Assembly (NCBI RefSeq): GCF_001299475.1
Contig: NZ_CYUJ01000003.1
Location: 62,001 to 126,000 of the forward strand
DNA length: 64,000 bases
Reading direction: 5' to 3'
From: Neofamilia massiliensis
GTDB taxonomy: Bacteria > Bacillota > Clostridia > Tissierellales > Peptoniphilaceae
Made by a program: the position numbers and the translations under genes. The notes below the pieces were generated by a model. The model saw only the letters and a list, made by a program, of their open reading frames with translations, had not been told where the DNA came from and ran no database searches. Numbering within the stretch: the first letter of the stretch is position 1; each line of letters opens with the position of its first letter. Positions 44,878 through 57,542 of the stretch are shown here, one piece after another.

Positions 44878-46245
44878 CTATCGTTCTTGTCCTTTTTCAC
44901 TTTTTTCTTGGTTTTTATCTTTTTCTTCTTCTGATTTGAATTTTGATATTTGTCCTAATATTGATGGCTTCTCTTCCCTTGCGTTAAGATTATCTTCTAC
45001 ATCATAAGTTGATTCAAAGTAATCACTATCTTTAAAATCATTGTCATACCTATCTGGTATCCCGTCATTATCAAGATCTTTTGCAAGTGGATCATAGAAG
45101 TTTCCATCATCATCTATTTCTAAGCCTAAAGCTTGTTTCAAATCTTCTTCATCTACTGATACCAGATCATCAAAACTTGACATCTTTATGGCTTCAGTCA
45201 TATCTTTAAGAGCTTGTGAATTAGATATATCTTCATCTACAAAAGATTCTGTTCTAATAGCTACATCATCTACATACTGAGTCCATGTTTTTTCTTCCAA
45301 ATTTACCTCATATTGAATAGAGTGCTTACCATCTGGTGTCTCTGTATAGGCAAGTCCTATATGGCTTAAATCGGGATATAGTTTGTCAAAGTCTTCATAG
45401 CTATTAGATTCTGAAAACTCATAGTTAGAATAATCAACTATCGCCCTCTTTAAATCTTCTAATAGTGGTGATTGGTTTTCTAACTCTTCTACTTCTCCCA
45501 TATCTAAAAGTTTATTAATCTCAGCTAATCTTAGCGTCTTATCCCTTAACTCATCTGCTTTTTCAAATGGTTTTGTCAATTCTACTTTGGCATTTTCTAA
45601 AGATTCTTTATAGTTTTCAAGGTTTTGATTTAATCTTTCAAGTTTTGAAGGCATTTTTTCAATGGCATTATCAAGCCTTGTTATATTACCATCAGTAGAG
45701 TTTGAAAACTCTCCAAAGTATTCTGCTTTTCCTAGAAGTTTAAAAGTGTGAGTGTTAGTCATAAAGTTATATGAAACTTGTAAGTCTAAATTTCTATATT
45801 TACCAATAACCTTGCTATCATTTATCTTTACCTTTTTTATTTCTTCTAATAGCTTCTCTCCAGCTTCTTTCTTATCTAAAATTTTATTTGTCCCAAGACT
45901 GATTGAAGTGAATTTGCTATCTCCTTCTCCTAATTTCTCAACATTTGCAATATCTTCTTTAACTGCTTGTATTTCCATTTCAGTTTTTAAAATACTTTGA
46001 GGATAAATTTTATTTACCTTATCTTCAAGCTTATATTTATTAGACTTGTAGTTTGCTTCCAGCATTTTTAGCTTTGTAACTTTGTTATCTAAATCCATTT
46101 TTTCTTTAATTAGAGGATTACCAGTAGCTAAAGCCTTAATTTCTGAATAAGATAGACTTGCTTCATCAACATCTTCTGCAACACGCACAGGTGTCTTGCT
46201 TGTCATAATTTGAGAAATGAATTTCTGCTTATTCTCTATTGTCTG
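44878..46245 (-). CDS. methylase-helicase protein, 3' exon (joins 48585-54860)
   Basis: 456 codons including stop. Begins QTIENKQKFISQIMTSKTPV, which is the direct continuation of FDAYLW in the 5' exon once the group II intron is removed. It holds the end of the helicase region (VRVAEDVDEASLSYSEIKAL), a long coiled-coil domain, an Asp/Glu-rich part and the tail SILGQISKFK...EKGQER. An internal ATG at 46206 could start a separate peptide, but no good ribosome-binding site was seen. Confidence 0.85.
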   Translation of the reverse strand, partial: QTIENKQKFISQIMTSKTPVRVAEDVDEASLSYSEIKALATGNPLIKEKMDLDNKVTKLKMLEANYKSNKYKLEDKVNKIYPQSILKTEMEIQAVKEDIANVEKLGEGDSKFTSISLGTNKILDKKEAGEKLLEEIKKVKINDSKVIGKYRNLDLQVSYNFMTNTHTFKLLGKAEYFGEFSNSTDGNITRLDNAIEKMPSKLERLNQNLENYKESLENAKVELTKPFEKADELRDKTLRLAEINKLLDMGEVEELENQSPLLEDLKRAIVDYSNYEFSESNSYEDFDKLYPDLSHIGLAYTETPDGKHSIQYEVNLEEKTWTQYVDDVAIRTESFVDEDISNSQALKDMTEAIKMSSFDDLVSVDEEDLKQALGLEIDDDGNFYDPLAKDLDNDGIPDRYDNDFKDSDYFESTYDVEDNLNAREEKPSILGQISKFKSEEEKDKNQEKSEKGQER

Positions 46246-48584
46246 GTCGAGTAGGTCGGGGATATTACTATCCCTTTCCCCTCTAAGAACCGTGCATGAG
46301 AGTTTCCCCTCACACGGCTCAAGTTTTTATAAGCCCTAATTAAAGAGCCAGCGTGTTTTCTTCATCATCTATATGCAATTTTCTATGACACCAAGGGTGT
46401 ACTAAAGTTTTAAGAGTAATATTATTTTGAATTGTTTGATGTACTCTAAAGTCTGTATCAATAGTTATTTTCTCTCCACAAACAGGGCATATTCCATTTT
46501 GCGTTTTATACAGTCTATTTATAACTGTACGTCCTTTAAGTTCGTTTCGTATTTTTAACTCTTCTCTTTCTTCAAAGTATATTTGCCAATTTTCATCAAA
46601 TGGATTTGCTTCAGCTTGTATTTTGGTAAATCTTTTAATATCAGTGTCTGTAGCATATTTAAGACGAAGATAGTATTTCTCGCCATTTTCCATTCTGTCG
46701 CCAGTTGCTACACTGAAAGTCCAGGTTCTATTTCCAATGGTATGGAAGTATTTCTTAGCTATCCATTTTCTACCTTTCTTTGGGTGTCTACGAACGCACC
46801 AGGTCCACAAGCTTTTATATATTTCATAACAACTCTTCCAAAGGTTTTAGATGAAACATTATATTTCTGATAGTTTACCCAACCTATAATGATTGGATTT
46901 AATTTTCTAATCAAAATTTCTTGTTTCATTGACGGATTATCTTTTATGATTCGTCTGATTTTATCGACAATAGCCTTAAAGTTCTTATCAGATGGTTTTG
47001 TAAGCAACTTATCTTTATACATCCTAATATTAACTCCAAGAAAATCAAAACCGTCATTTATGTGTGTTATGAGTGTCTTTTCCTCTGATAATTCTAAACC
47101 TCTTTCAGCCAAGAATTTTACAATGATTGGCTTTACACCATTTTCAAGTAATTCTGCACTTTCCCCTGTAACGATGAAATCATCTGCATATCTAACAAAG
47201 TTAACCTTTGGGAAATATGTTTTCTTATTTACTGTTCTTCTATGGTATTTCTCTTTGATTGCTTTTTCTAAACCATCTAATACCATATTGGAAATAATAG
47301 GTGATATTGGAGAGCCTTGGGGACTTCCTGTTTCTGTTGGAAATAGTTTTTGTTTTTCTATATATCCACACTCAAGCCAAAGTTTTAATAATTTCTTGTT
47401 CATTGGGATATTATTTAATATCCATTCATGACTTATATTATCAAAACAACCTTTTATATCTCCCTCAAGTACCCATTTTGCAGATTTCTTTTTATTAAGT
47501 GATGTAAAACACTGCTCGATAGCATCTTGTGTACATCTTTTTGCCCTAAATCCATAAGAATTAGGGTCAGCAGTAGTTTCTGCTATGGGTTCAAGTGCAA
47601 ATTTATATAGGGTTTGCATTGCTCTATCTGTCATTGTAGGAATGCTGAGAGGTCTTTTCTTGCCATTTTTCTTTGGTATATACACTCTTTTAAGAGGCTT
47701 AGGTTTATATCCTCTTAAATTTAACTTTTCTATCGCCTTATACTTTGCCTGTGGTGTTAGCCATAATTCGCCATCTACACCACTTGTTTTCTTGCCTTGA
47801 TTTTCAGTTACCCTCTTAATAGCCAAGGCTTTTGCATAAAATGAAGTTGTGAGTAAATGTTGTAAAGATTTTACCTTTCCATATTTACTCATTTTCCACG
47901 CTTTCACAATACGCATTTGTAGTTTTTTAACATAGCTTTCTGCTAGAGAAAAATCTATACTTTCCCAGTTTTTAGCTCTGTTAGTAGTAGCACACATTTT
48001 ACTGTTCATTTGCTTTCTCCTTTCAAAAATTCTACAAGTTCTCTTGTGATTAAAAACCAAATGGAAGTCTGCACTCTTTCAAGTTAGGGCAAATTTTGAA
48101 CCCCTATCCATCTCATTACAAGATGGCATTCGCTTTTTCCATTCTCCTTTACCTGCACCATTATCAGCATTTCTTACGATTTGCCTTGCCTTATGGCAAT
48201 AGTACAGGCTTACCATGTTTCACTTAATTAACATTGATAACTTAGGCTCTACCTCTCTGCCGGTAGTCTTTTTGTCCGTGTAATCCCACTGTGGAAAGAA
48301 TTATCCGACTACACACCATTTTGTTCAGGCTTATCAGCAACTTTAGCCTGTTCGCCTTAACGACATTTATCAGTAGTTCACATATGTTAGCCATATTATC
48401 AAGCCTCGCTCCCTAACCACCTTGTTGCTAGCAGTTTCGGTATTCCCTCACGGTTTTACCTCAAGTAGGGCTACTTTAATATCGGCTTACCACACCTAAG
48501 TGCAGTCGATACTCGGCTCAACTAACGGAACAGTTGGTTTGGTCATTTTGCCAAACAGTTAAATTAAGCGACTTCATGTCGCAC
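46246..48584 (-). mobile_element. group II intron (2,339 bp) inside the methylase-helicase gene
   Basis: 5' boundary GTGCGACATGAAGTCGC directly after the exon codon TGG. Near the 3' end lies a domain V hairpin (GAGCCGTGTGAGGGG, GAAA, CTCTCATGCACGGTTC), then a domain VI stem, and the 3' end ACCTACTCGAC before exon CAG. Excision joins codons TTG TGG CAG ACA in frame. The ORF in domain IV encodes a reverse transcriptase/maturase. Confidence 0.9.
46340..48060 (-). pseudogene. ltrA: group II intron reverse transcriptase/maturase (LtrA-like), frameshifted
   Basis: Frame 1 (to 46759) has RT motifs including TGSPQGSPISPIISN and the catalytic FVRYADDFIV, plus maturase domain X (IGWVNYQKYN). At about 46800 the frame slips: KYIKACGPGAFVDT instead of KYIKALWTWCVRRHPKKG, explained by loss of one T. 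Frame 2 (46810-46340) carries the rest with the HNH endonuclease (CPVCGEKI, HPWCHRKLH). The start is likely the ATG near 48009 (MNSKMCATTNRAKNW) with AAAGGAG upstream. Splicing activity may depend on a helper maturase. Confidence 0.88.
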
Positions 48585-51500
48585 CCACAAATAGGCATCA
48601 AAGGTATTTTCTGTTACATATCTAAAGATATTTACCTTATCATTTTCATTACCTTGACGAACAATTCTACCACTTCTTTGCTCTAGGTCAGACGGTCTCC
48701 ATGGGACGTCTAAATCGTGTAAGGCTATTAATTTATTTTGTACATTTGTACCTGCTCCCATTTTTTGAGTAGATCCTAATAATACTCTTACTTCTCCTCT
48801 TCTTACCTTAGAGAACAATTCATCTTTTTGTTTGTCTGTATCTGCTTCGTGGATAAAGGCTATTTCATCTTTTGGTATTCCCATATTCACTAGCTTGTTT
48901 CTAATATCATCATAGATATTAAATTCACCATCTCCTTTTGGTGTAGACATATCTGAAAATACTAACTGGGTTGATGAGCTTTCTTTTGTCTTATCCCAGA
49001 TTGAAAAGATATTTTTAACGCATACATTTACCTTTGAATTAGGATCATCTGGAAGTAGTGGGTTTATTAATCTTTGGTCTAGGGCAAGTTTTTTACCATC
49101 ATTTGTAATCTTTAGCATATTATCTTCTGTTGGTTCTACTTGGTTATTTCTAACTGCGTCCGCTCTTTCTGAAATAGCTTCTAATATTTCTTTTTGTTCC
49201 TCAGTAGGTTTTGTTTTAATAACTTCAAAATTTGCTTCTGGCACTGGCAAATTTAACATATCTGAAGTCTTTATATCTGCTACTTCTTTAAACATGCTCA
49301 TCAACTCTGGCAAGTTATAAAACTTTGAAAATCTTGTCTTTTGCCTATATCCAGTGCCTTCTGGAGATAATTCAAAGGTGTTTTCTGTTTCTCCAAAAGT
49401 AGAAGCCCAAGCGTCAAAATGTTCTAATCCTCTTGCCTTTAAATCGTCATACTGAAGGTATCTTTGCATGGTATAAAGCTCTGTCATTGAATTTGATATT
49501 GGTGTACCAGTAGCAAATACAACTCCCTTTCCATCTGTCATTTCATCCATATACCTACATTTCATATACATATCCGAAGACTTAAAGGCTTCACTCTGAC
49601 CAATACCCGCAACATTTCTCATCTTGGTATGCAAGAATAAATTTTTGTAATTATGAGCTTCGTCTATAAATAACTTATCTACTCCTAGTTCTTCAAAGGT
49701 TATTACATCATCTTTTTTAAAGTCATCATTTAGTTTTTCAAGTCTTACCAAGAGTTTCTTCTTTGTCTTTTCCAGTTGTTTTACAGTGAAATTTTCCCCT
49801 CTATTTCTTTTATTCTCGTCAATAAAGGAAACTATATCATCTATTTGGTCTTGTATATGCCTTACCTGGTATTCCTTGGACATTGGTATTTTTTCAAATT
49901 GAGAGTGTCCTATGATGACTGCGTCATATTCTCCAGTTGCAATCCTACCAATAAATCTTTTTCTATTTTTAGGTTGGAAGTCTTTTTTATCGGCCACCAT
50001 AATGTTGGCTGACGGATATAATTGCATAAACTCTCTACCAATTTGAGTAGTTAAATGGTTAGGAACTACAAATAATGACTTACTTGCAAGTCCTAACTTT
50101 TTAGATTCCATAGCAGAAGCTACCATTTCAAAAGTTTTTCCTGCTCCCACAACATGGGCAAGTAGTGTATTTCCACCATAAAGAGTCCTTGCTATGGCAT
50201 TTTTTTGATGTTCTCGTAGTCTGATTTCAGTATTCATTCCATCAAAAGTTAAGTTAGAGCCATCAAATTCTCTATTTCTAATTGAATTGAATTTTTCATT
50301 ATAAATCTTTTCTAGCCTATATCTTCTACCAGGATCTTCAAATATCCAATTCTTAAATTCTTCTTTAATCAGTTCTTGCTTTTGACTTGCAAGCATAGTT
50401 TCTTTTTTATTCAATACAGAAGTCTTAGACCCATCATCATTTATTACTTGGTCAAATACCTTTGTATCTTTTAGATTAAGGGCATTTTCAATTAGCTTAT
50501 AGGCATTCACTCTACTTGTACCATAAGTCATATTAGCAAGGTCATTAGTCGAGTCAACACTTTTACCTTCAATGTTCCATTCACTTGTGTGTGGTGAGAA
50601 CCTAACATTTATATTCCACCTATCATAACCTGGTGTTTTTAAAAGATTAAAAGTAAAGTCTTCTATATCTTTTTGAGGTATCCATGTTGCTCCTAGCCTT
50701 ACATTTATATCAGAAGCAGTGAGTTCTTCAGGCATAACTTCTTGTAATTTTTCTCTTTGATATTTAAGTTTGCCTAACTCGTTCAATAATGTGTCTTTCT
50801 TTTCAGAAGGTGCTAAATCTATTACATTTTCAATTTCTCCGATATATGAATTGAGGTAGCCAATTTTTTCTCTGATATTACCACTTAAATATTCATCAGC
50901 CGATACATATGAAAAATGAAATGGATCGTCATTGTCAAAGTTCTCAAAGGGCATTCTGTTATTTATTAGGTCTGTGTCCTTAATATCTAAAAATATCTCG
51001 CCCTCAAGTTCACCAATTAAGGTGTCCCTATCTTTATTAGTGATAGATTCCATATATTCAAAGTCTACATATCCTTTTTGTGAAACTGATAAGACTAAGG
51101 CTTCAAGGGAAGTATCTACATGGTCTACTACTTTTGCCTTTGTTATTGTTCTTTTTGAAAATATATCACTCTTAGCTTTGAAATTATCCTCATCATCAAG
51201 TATTTCTATTGATGATACTAAAGGAAAGTTTGAGTCTTCCTTTAAGGCTCTGGTGTTTGATAGGGAGTTAATAAAGCCATGTTTCTTTGAAAAGTTATCA
51301 TAGACTTCATTTAACTTTGCTTGTGATTCTTTTATTTCTTCATCAGAAAAATCGTCCTTTTGTTTTTCTATTACATCTTTTAAAGCATTCATTACATCAA
51401 GGTAATCTTTTATCTTTTCTTTATTTTTATCTGATATATTCTGCTTAATTAAGACTGAGTTTTCTCTTAGGTAGACTTCTTCGTCAATAATAGTATAAGA

Positions 51501-54500
51501 AAAATTTTTAACATCATCTGTTGCTGGAAGACTTAATTCTTCATCTTCCAATAGTTCGACCTCTTCATATTTTGAATTTGAAGATATTTCCTTACTTGCA
51601 AGATCCATTAAATCTTTTAGATTTTCGTCTTCTCTTTCATCACAAGTAATTGTATTTCCAAATCTTCCAGATACTTCTTTCATATCCCCTAATACCATTT
51701 GAGGATTATCTACAAAATATTTGTTGTAAGTCAAACCCTTTTTATCAGTTGCTAGATGAATCCAATCGTCATCTCTTTCTATAACTGAATCTCTCTTCTT
51801 TAAAAAAATAATATCCGAAGTAACTTCTGTACCAGCAAGTCCTTTAAATGTTGTATTAGGTAGCCTCATAGCTCCTAAAAACTCACATCTTGCATTAATA
51901 TATTTTCTAACAGATTCATCTTTTTTATCCATAGTTCCAGACGAAGTTATGAAGGCAATAATTCCTCCATTCCTAACCTTATCTATTGACTTTGCAAAAA
52001 AATAATCGTGAATCAGAAAGTTATTTCTGTTATATTCACGATCGTTAACTTTAAAATCTCCAAAGGGAACATTTCCTATTACCAAGTCAAAGAAATTATT
52101 TGAGAAGTTTGTTTCTTCAAAGCCTTTAATTTGTATATTAGCTTCAGGATAAAGTTCTCTTGCTATTCTTCCGCTTAGACTATCTTTTTCTACTCCATAG
52201 ATTTTAGACGCTTTAATTTCATTTGGAATATTACCAATGAAGTTACCGACTCCTGCCGATGGTTCAAGAATATTCCCTGTCTTAAAACCCATATCTGTTA
52301 GAGTCTTATATATTCCATCCATTACCTCTCTAGGTGTATAAAATGACGTTAAAGTAGACTCTTTAGCATTCAAATACTCTTCATTTGTTAGATTTTCCTT
52401 TAAAATATTTCTTGCTTCAAGCCATTGTCCTCCCTTTTCTTCATCAAAGACATCGGCAAGACCACCCCAACCTAGATAATCAGCAAGATAGGCTTGCTCA
52501 TACTCCCTTGGACTCCTATTTTCATTTTCAAGTCTTTTTAGCATTTTAATAGCTTTTATATTTTTATCTAGCCTTTCTGATGGTGTTAGGTATTCTGAGT
52601 AGATATGATTTTTTAAGTCATAATTTCTAGCAAAACTTAGTCTTTCCTTATTAGGTTCATAGCCTAGATTTTTTAACTCTTCTTTACCCCTCAATAAGTT
52701 TTCGGCTGCTTCTCTTGGAACATTGTATCTATCCATCATTTGGTCAATTTCAAGATTGTGGTTATCTATAAAGCTTTCTTGTTCTACTTGTCTTTCAATT
52801 TGTTTTTCATGCTCAGATAATTTGTATATCTCATAATTTCCACTATCTAAAAGGTCATCAATCTTTCTACTTTCTTCAAATGTTTCGCCCTTATATAAAG
52901 GAAATTCTTCCCCATTAACTTCTGCTTTTGTTCCAGTTTCAATCAAGTTAATTCCATCAAAGGTATTCTCATCTTCTAAAATAAATTCTTTACCAACTTT
53001 TACTGCTAGTTTTTCTGATGTTTGACTTAGATTTTCAAAGATTTCTTCAAGGTACGAATCGTTTCTATATGGAATTACTTCCGAACCCCTAATCATACCT
53101 CCCATATACTCCATATTGTCTCTGATAGTGACAGTTTTAAGTCCTCCACTTAGTTCATCAAAATCTGTAATAGTAAAGTCCTTATCTTTATATCTAACCT
53201 GATCGCCTATCTTAAATTTAGGCTCTATATTTTCTTTAGCTTCTTCTTGTAAAGATTTCTCCTCACTTAGTGCAACTTGTTCTTCTAAATATGAAAATTC
53301 ACGCTCATTTACTTCTTCACCATCACCAAGGTCAATCCTATAATGCTCGACAACTTCTCCGTCTACATAGTGGTCAAAATAGAATTTGAAATATCCGATA
53401 TAATCATCAGTCATTTCTCCAAACTCATTTTCTCCAAGAGTTTGATTATGGTCTTTAACATCTATATCTTTTTGTCTTAGGACATTAATTAAGTCTTTAG
53501 TTACTATCTGCCCACTATAATCTGGAATTAATTCGTGGTTTTCATTAAATTCTACAATCCAATAATCTTTTCTATTTTCAATTTCGTTGTCATCAAAAAA
53601 AGAAGCTTCATCAGCTTCCTTTTCTTGACTTATTTCATTTTCTAAGCTTCTACGTATTCCTTGATTGCCATTTTCTTCACTGTTGCCATCAAGTTGTTCA
53701 TCTGTCCTTGGTATTCTTCTGGATTCTCTCTCATCATCTTCTCTGTCAATCCTTGTGCTTTCATCATCTTGACTTTCTCTCTCTTGATAAAGTCCACTGC
53801 CTGATTCTGAATTTCCTTCAGATGATTCAAAAGTGTTTTCTCCTCGTACATTTCCTGAAGTTTCTTCCAGTTCTCCATGTCCTCGCTCCCTACTAGGTAA
53901 GACAGTCTTTGAACTGCGTAAGTCGGATTCGGAAATCTCTCCATAAATTCCAGATCCTTCTCCATCATATCCAAGGTTTTCTCTTCGATCTTCATTGCTA
54001 TTTCTTCTGTCGCTTCCATCTGTGAAAACTCGTCCATCTCTACTTCTTGACCTATCATCTCGTCTATATAAATCATCTTGACCTCCTCTATCTTCATTTA
54101 TATTTTCTATATCTCTATTATAGTCGGCAGCGACCCTTTCTGTCAGCAGCCTAGCACGATCTATTTCCTTAGATTTTTCTATTGTGCTATCTATAATATC
54201 TTCACTAACCCTTGATATTACAAGACCTATCTGTTCTAAAGAAATTGTATTAATCCTAGAAAAATTATTTTTTAAATTTTCCATGTCCATAGGATAGATA
54301 GTATTAAACCTATTAGCTACTGCATAGGATATTGAGTCTCTCATAAACTTTTCAAAACTCAGTTTATCCTCTATATCTATCCTCAAATCAGCTAGAGCCA
54401 AATTAATATATTCATCTCCATAAATTCGACTTAAAGAAAATATATTTTCATTAAGTAAATCACTAGCTTCAAATGAAAAATCTCTTATTATTTCTTTTAA

Positions 54501-54860
54501 AGCCTCGTTATGGTTTTCGTGGTCAAACTGCCATAAGCTAACCTCATTAATATTCCTATCCATTGATGTGGTTTGACTAATATCAAAAATGTATGAAATT
54601 CTTTGATTTACATCACTTCCAACTAAAATTGGAATACCCTTCTCTCCTCTCATAACAACTCTTCCAAAATATTTTTTCCACATGTCAAAAGTCGCACAAG
54701 CTCTAGCTTCGGGTTCCTTGTTATATATACTCAATTGACTAGAAAAATCATATTTCTGATTATTACCTATAACCTTTAAGAGTTTTAAATATTCTTTTTC
54801 ATCTTGTAACACTTCATACTTTATTGCTTCTTGTATATTCTTAAAATCATTTACTTGCAT
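48585..54860 (-). CDS. giant DNA methylase-SNF2 helicase, 5' exon (joins 44878-46245; 2,547 aa in total)
   Basis: 2,092 codons before the intron. Residues ~1-75 resemble an ArdC-like N-domain ([30 protein letters not shown]). Residues ~265-420 are a charged Arg/Ser/Glu linker. An N6-adenine methylase domain at ~830-1000 has [21 protein letters not shown] and the NPPY-type motif NVPFGDF. An SNF2-type helicase at ~1540-2092 has Walker [24 protein letters not shown] and motif [11 protein letters not shown]. Conserved backbone protein of Tn1549/CTn elements, thought to aid DNA processing or protection during transfer. GGAGG before the ATG at 54860, which overlaps the dcm gene. Confidence 0.9.
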
Positions 54861-55812
54861 CTTCTACCTCCATTCTATGAATTTCTTTTATAATAACCAT
54901 TAAAACATCAACCACAATAGAATTGCCGGCCTGCTTATATAGTTTGCTTGAAGTGCAATTTTTTCTTCTTGGATGTGCGTCTTCTAGTTTGTTAATATCA
55001 CTGTCATCAAAACCCATGAGTCTTAAACATTCTCTTTCTGTTAAATACCTATACTTACCATTTCCAATATCTATTATTCCAGAATTAGGAACTCTCATCT
55101 GTTTTGTAGAAATAGTATAAGTAAAATCTTTAATCACTTTTAATCGCCCTCTAAAACTGTTATCTATGCCTTTATTTAAAAATTTGAGCATATAAGGTTG
55201 GGTCATTGTATAAAGTTCACTTACATTCTTTTCTAAAAATTCACTTAGTGGTCTTGTTTCTTTCCTCTCCAATTTATTAAAAGAAAAGTTATTTGCTCCA
55301 AGACATGAAACAACAAATATCCTTTCTCTTTTCTGAGGAATTCCAAAGTCCATTGCATTTAATATTTCATACTTGCTTTCATATCCAAGGTCTTCTAGCT
55401 CCTTTAGATAAATAAAAAAGGAGTCCCTCATATTTCTATCAAGGACTCCCTTTACATTTTCCCAAATTATCCATTTAGGTTTTTCTTTCATTTCTTTAAT
55501 TATTCTAATTGTTTCAAATAGTAAGCTTGATCTAGTTCCTGAATTCTTTACTCCTCCCTGCTTTTTTCCTATTCTTGAAAAGTCTTGGCAAGGACTTCCA
55601 TGCATAATTAAGTCTATCTTTTCATTAGGAGCTTTATATCCTACTACTGATTTTGGCTTATAGTCTTCTCCATAAAGTGCGTTGTATGATTTAACACAAG
55701 CCTTATCTATTTCTACATAATCAACAACTTCATAAGGTATCTTTAAATTAATAAAAGCCTTTCTAATAGCACCTATGCCGCCGAAAAGCTCTAATATTTT
55801 TACCTTATTCAT
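54847..55812 (-). CDS. DNA (cytosine-5) methyltransferase
   Basis: 321 aa with all m5C methylase signatures: [14 protein letters not shown] (SAM), GSPCQDFS (catalytic Cys ~75), [11 protein letters not shown] (ENV), [14 protein letters not shown] and KQAGNSIVV. No cognate endonuclease next to it, so it is an orphan methylase that probably protects the element from restriction. ATG overlaps the topoisomerase end by eight bases; its own end overlaps the methylase-helicase start. Confidence 0.95.
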   Translation of the reverse strand: MNKVKILELFGGIGAIRKAFINLKIPYEVVDYVEIDKACVKSYNALYGEDYKPKSVVGYKAPNEKIDLIMHGSPCQDFSRIGKKQGGVKNSGTRSSLLFETIRIIKEMKEKPKWIIWENVKGVLDRNMRDSFFIYLKELEDLGYESKYEILNAMDFGIPQKRERIFVVSCLGANNFSFNKLERKETRPLSEFLEKNVSELYTMTQPYMLKFLNKGIDNSFRGRLKVIKDFTYTISTKQMRVPNSGIIDIGNGKYRYLTERECLRLMGFDDSDINKLEDAHPRRKNCTSSKLYKQAGNSIVVDVLMVIIKEIHRMEVEDASK

Positions 55813-57526
55813 TTAGATTATTCTTGTACCTATCTACAAGCTCCCTTATACTATCTTCAATTTCTCTTAAAAAGTCTTCTTTATCTACTTCACCAGAGCT
55901 AATCTTTGCAAGTTTCATTTCCCATTCAGATGTTGTTTCTGCTGATTTAAACTTATCCTCTACAATTGATACAAGCCTATTGCCTTTCTCTGTTACAAGT
56001 AAGTTTTTCTTATCTCTTCTTATAAGATCCTTGTGGATAAGATTTTCAATAATTCCTGCTCTTGTAGCTGGTGTTCCTAAGCCTTTTCTTTCTACTTCTA
56101 TATCTTTATCCAGTGATTCAATCCCTGCATTCTCCATAGCCTTTAAAAGTGTATCTTCATTATAATGACCTGGAGCTTTTGTAAATTTCTCAGATATGTT
56201 TTTAGAAGTTAGCTTAATTTTATCTCCAGTCTTTATATCTGGTAATTCATTTTCTTGTCTTCCCTTTCCATAGGTCTTTAGATACTTTGTATAACCTTCA
56301 TCGATTACAGTCTTGCCACTTGCATTGAAGTTAAATTTATCATATTCATATCTAATTTTTCTACTAGATTCCTTTAAGTTATCCGAACATGAAGCAAGTA
56401 ATTTATCCTTAATTAAATTATAGATTTTGCTTTCTTTATCAGATAAACCTTTGGCTTTTCCAATACCTGATATAGTAGGAATAATTGCATAGTGGTCTGT
56501 AACCTTAGATGAATTAAAAATAGACTTAAAGTTTGATTCATTTATCTTAAAATCTTCTTCAAGTCCTTCTAATAATTCTTTCATAGTATTAACCATATCA
56601 TTGGTTAAATACCTGCTATCTGTTCTTGGATATGTTATTAGCTTCTTTTCATACAAACTTTGTGCCAGGTTTAAAGTATCTTTTGCTGAATATCCAAAAT
56701 ATTTATTTGCTTCTCTTTGTAAGGTAGTGAGATCATAAGGCTTATCTGGTTTTGTGCTTATTTCTTTATCTTCTACCTCTGTAATAACTATTTCATCTTC
56801 TAGTAGATTTAAAAGTTGCTCTGCAACTTCAATTTTATCAATCCTATCAGATACAAGTTTTAATTCTCCATAAGATAGGTCAACTGTATAATATTTTTGC
56901 TTCTTAAATAGGTTTATTTCACTATCCCTTTTAGCTATTAGATATAAAGTTGGTGTTTGTACTCTACCAACTGAATGTGTTTCCTTGTAAATGCAAGAAT
57001 AAAGCCTACTTAGATTCATTCCCACCAGCCAATCCGCAATTGCTCTTGCACTTGCTGATCTATATAAGTCTTCAAAGTTTTCTCCGTCTTTAAGATTTCT
57101 AAATCCATCTTCAATAGCCTTGTTTTCCATTGAAGATATCCAAAGTCTTTGAATCTTCTTCTTACATTTAGCTTGATTATATACAAGCCTAAAAATAAGT
57201 TCTCCCTCTCTTCCAGCATCACAAGCATTTATAACTGTGTCGATGTTCTTATCGTTTAAAAGTTTCTTTAAAACTCCATATTGTTTCTTAGTGCTTTTAG
57301 ATACTTCATAAATATATTCTTCTGGAATTATAGGAAGAGTGTCTATTGTCCATTTCTTCCATTTTTCGTCGTGTCTTTCTGGACTTGCCATTTGAATTAA
57401 ATGACCTACACACCAGGAAACAATGTATCCACCTCCCTCATAATATCCGTTTTTTCTTGTTCTTGCTCCAATTACTTTTGCAATTGTAACTGCTACACTT
57501 GGCTTTTCTGCTATTACTAACTTCAT
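55805..57526 (-). CDS. DNA topoisomerase III (type IA)
   Basis: 573 aa. TOPRIM domain MKLVIAEKPSVAVTIAKVIG...NACDAGREGELIFRLVY, active-site LITYPRTDSRYLT (Tyr ~300) and C-terminal KGLGTPATRAGIIE. Shorter than chromosomal TopB, and typical of conjugative elements where it resolves DNA during transfer. ATG at 57526 with GGAGG seven bases upstream. Confidence 0.95.
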   Translation of the reverse strand: MKLVIAEKPSVAVTIAKVIGARTRKNGYYEGGGYIVSWCVGHLIQMASPERHDEKWKKWTIDTLPIIPEEYIYEVSKSTKKQYGVLKKLLNDKNIDTVINACDAGREGELIFRLVYNQAKCKKKIQRLWISSMENKAIEDGFRNLKDGENFEDLYRSASARAIADWLVGMNLSRLYSCIYKETHSVGRVQTPTLYLIAKRDSEINLFKKQKYYTVDLSYGELKLVSDRIDKIEVAEQLLNLLEDEIVITEVEDKEISTKPDKPYDLTTLQREANKYFGYSAKDTLNLAQSLYEKKLITYPRTDSRYLTNDMVNTMKELLEGLEEDFKINESNFKSIFNSSKVTDHYAIIPTISGIGKAKGLSDKESKIYNLIKDKLLASCSDNLKESSRKIRYEYDKFNFNASGKTVIDEGYTKYLKTYGKGRQENELPDIKTGDKIKLTSKNISEKFTKAPGHYNEDTLLKAMENAGIESLDKDIEVERKGLGTPATRAGIIENLIHKDLIRRDKKNLLVTEKGNRLVSIVEDKFKSAETTSEWEMKLAKISSGEVDKEDFLREIEDSIRELVDRYKNNLNE

Positions 57527-57542
57527 TAATACCTCCATAAAT

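Noticed and set aside
53642-54097. 151-codon minus-strand ORF overlapping the methylase-helicase gene in another frame
   Set aside because: It lies wholly within the low-complexity Arg/Ser/Glu linker of the larger gene, has no ribosome-binding site and a repetitive composition; an out-of-frame shadow is the simpler reading.
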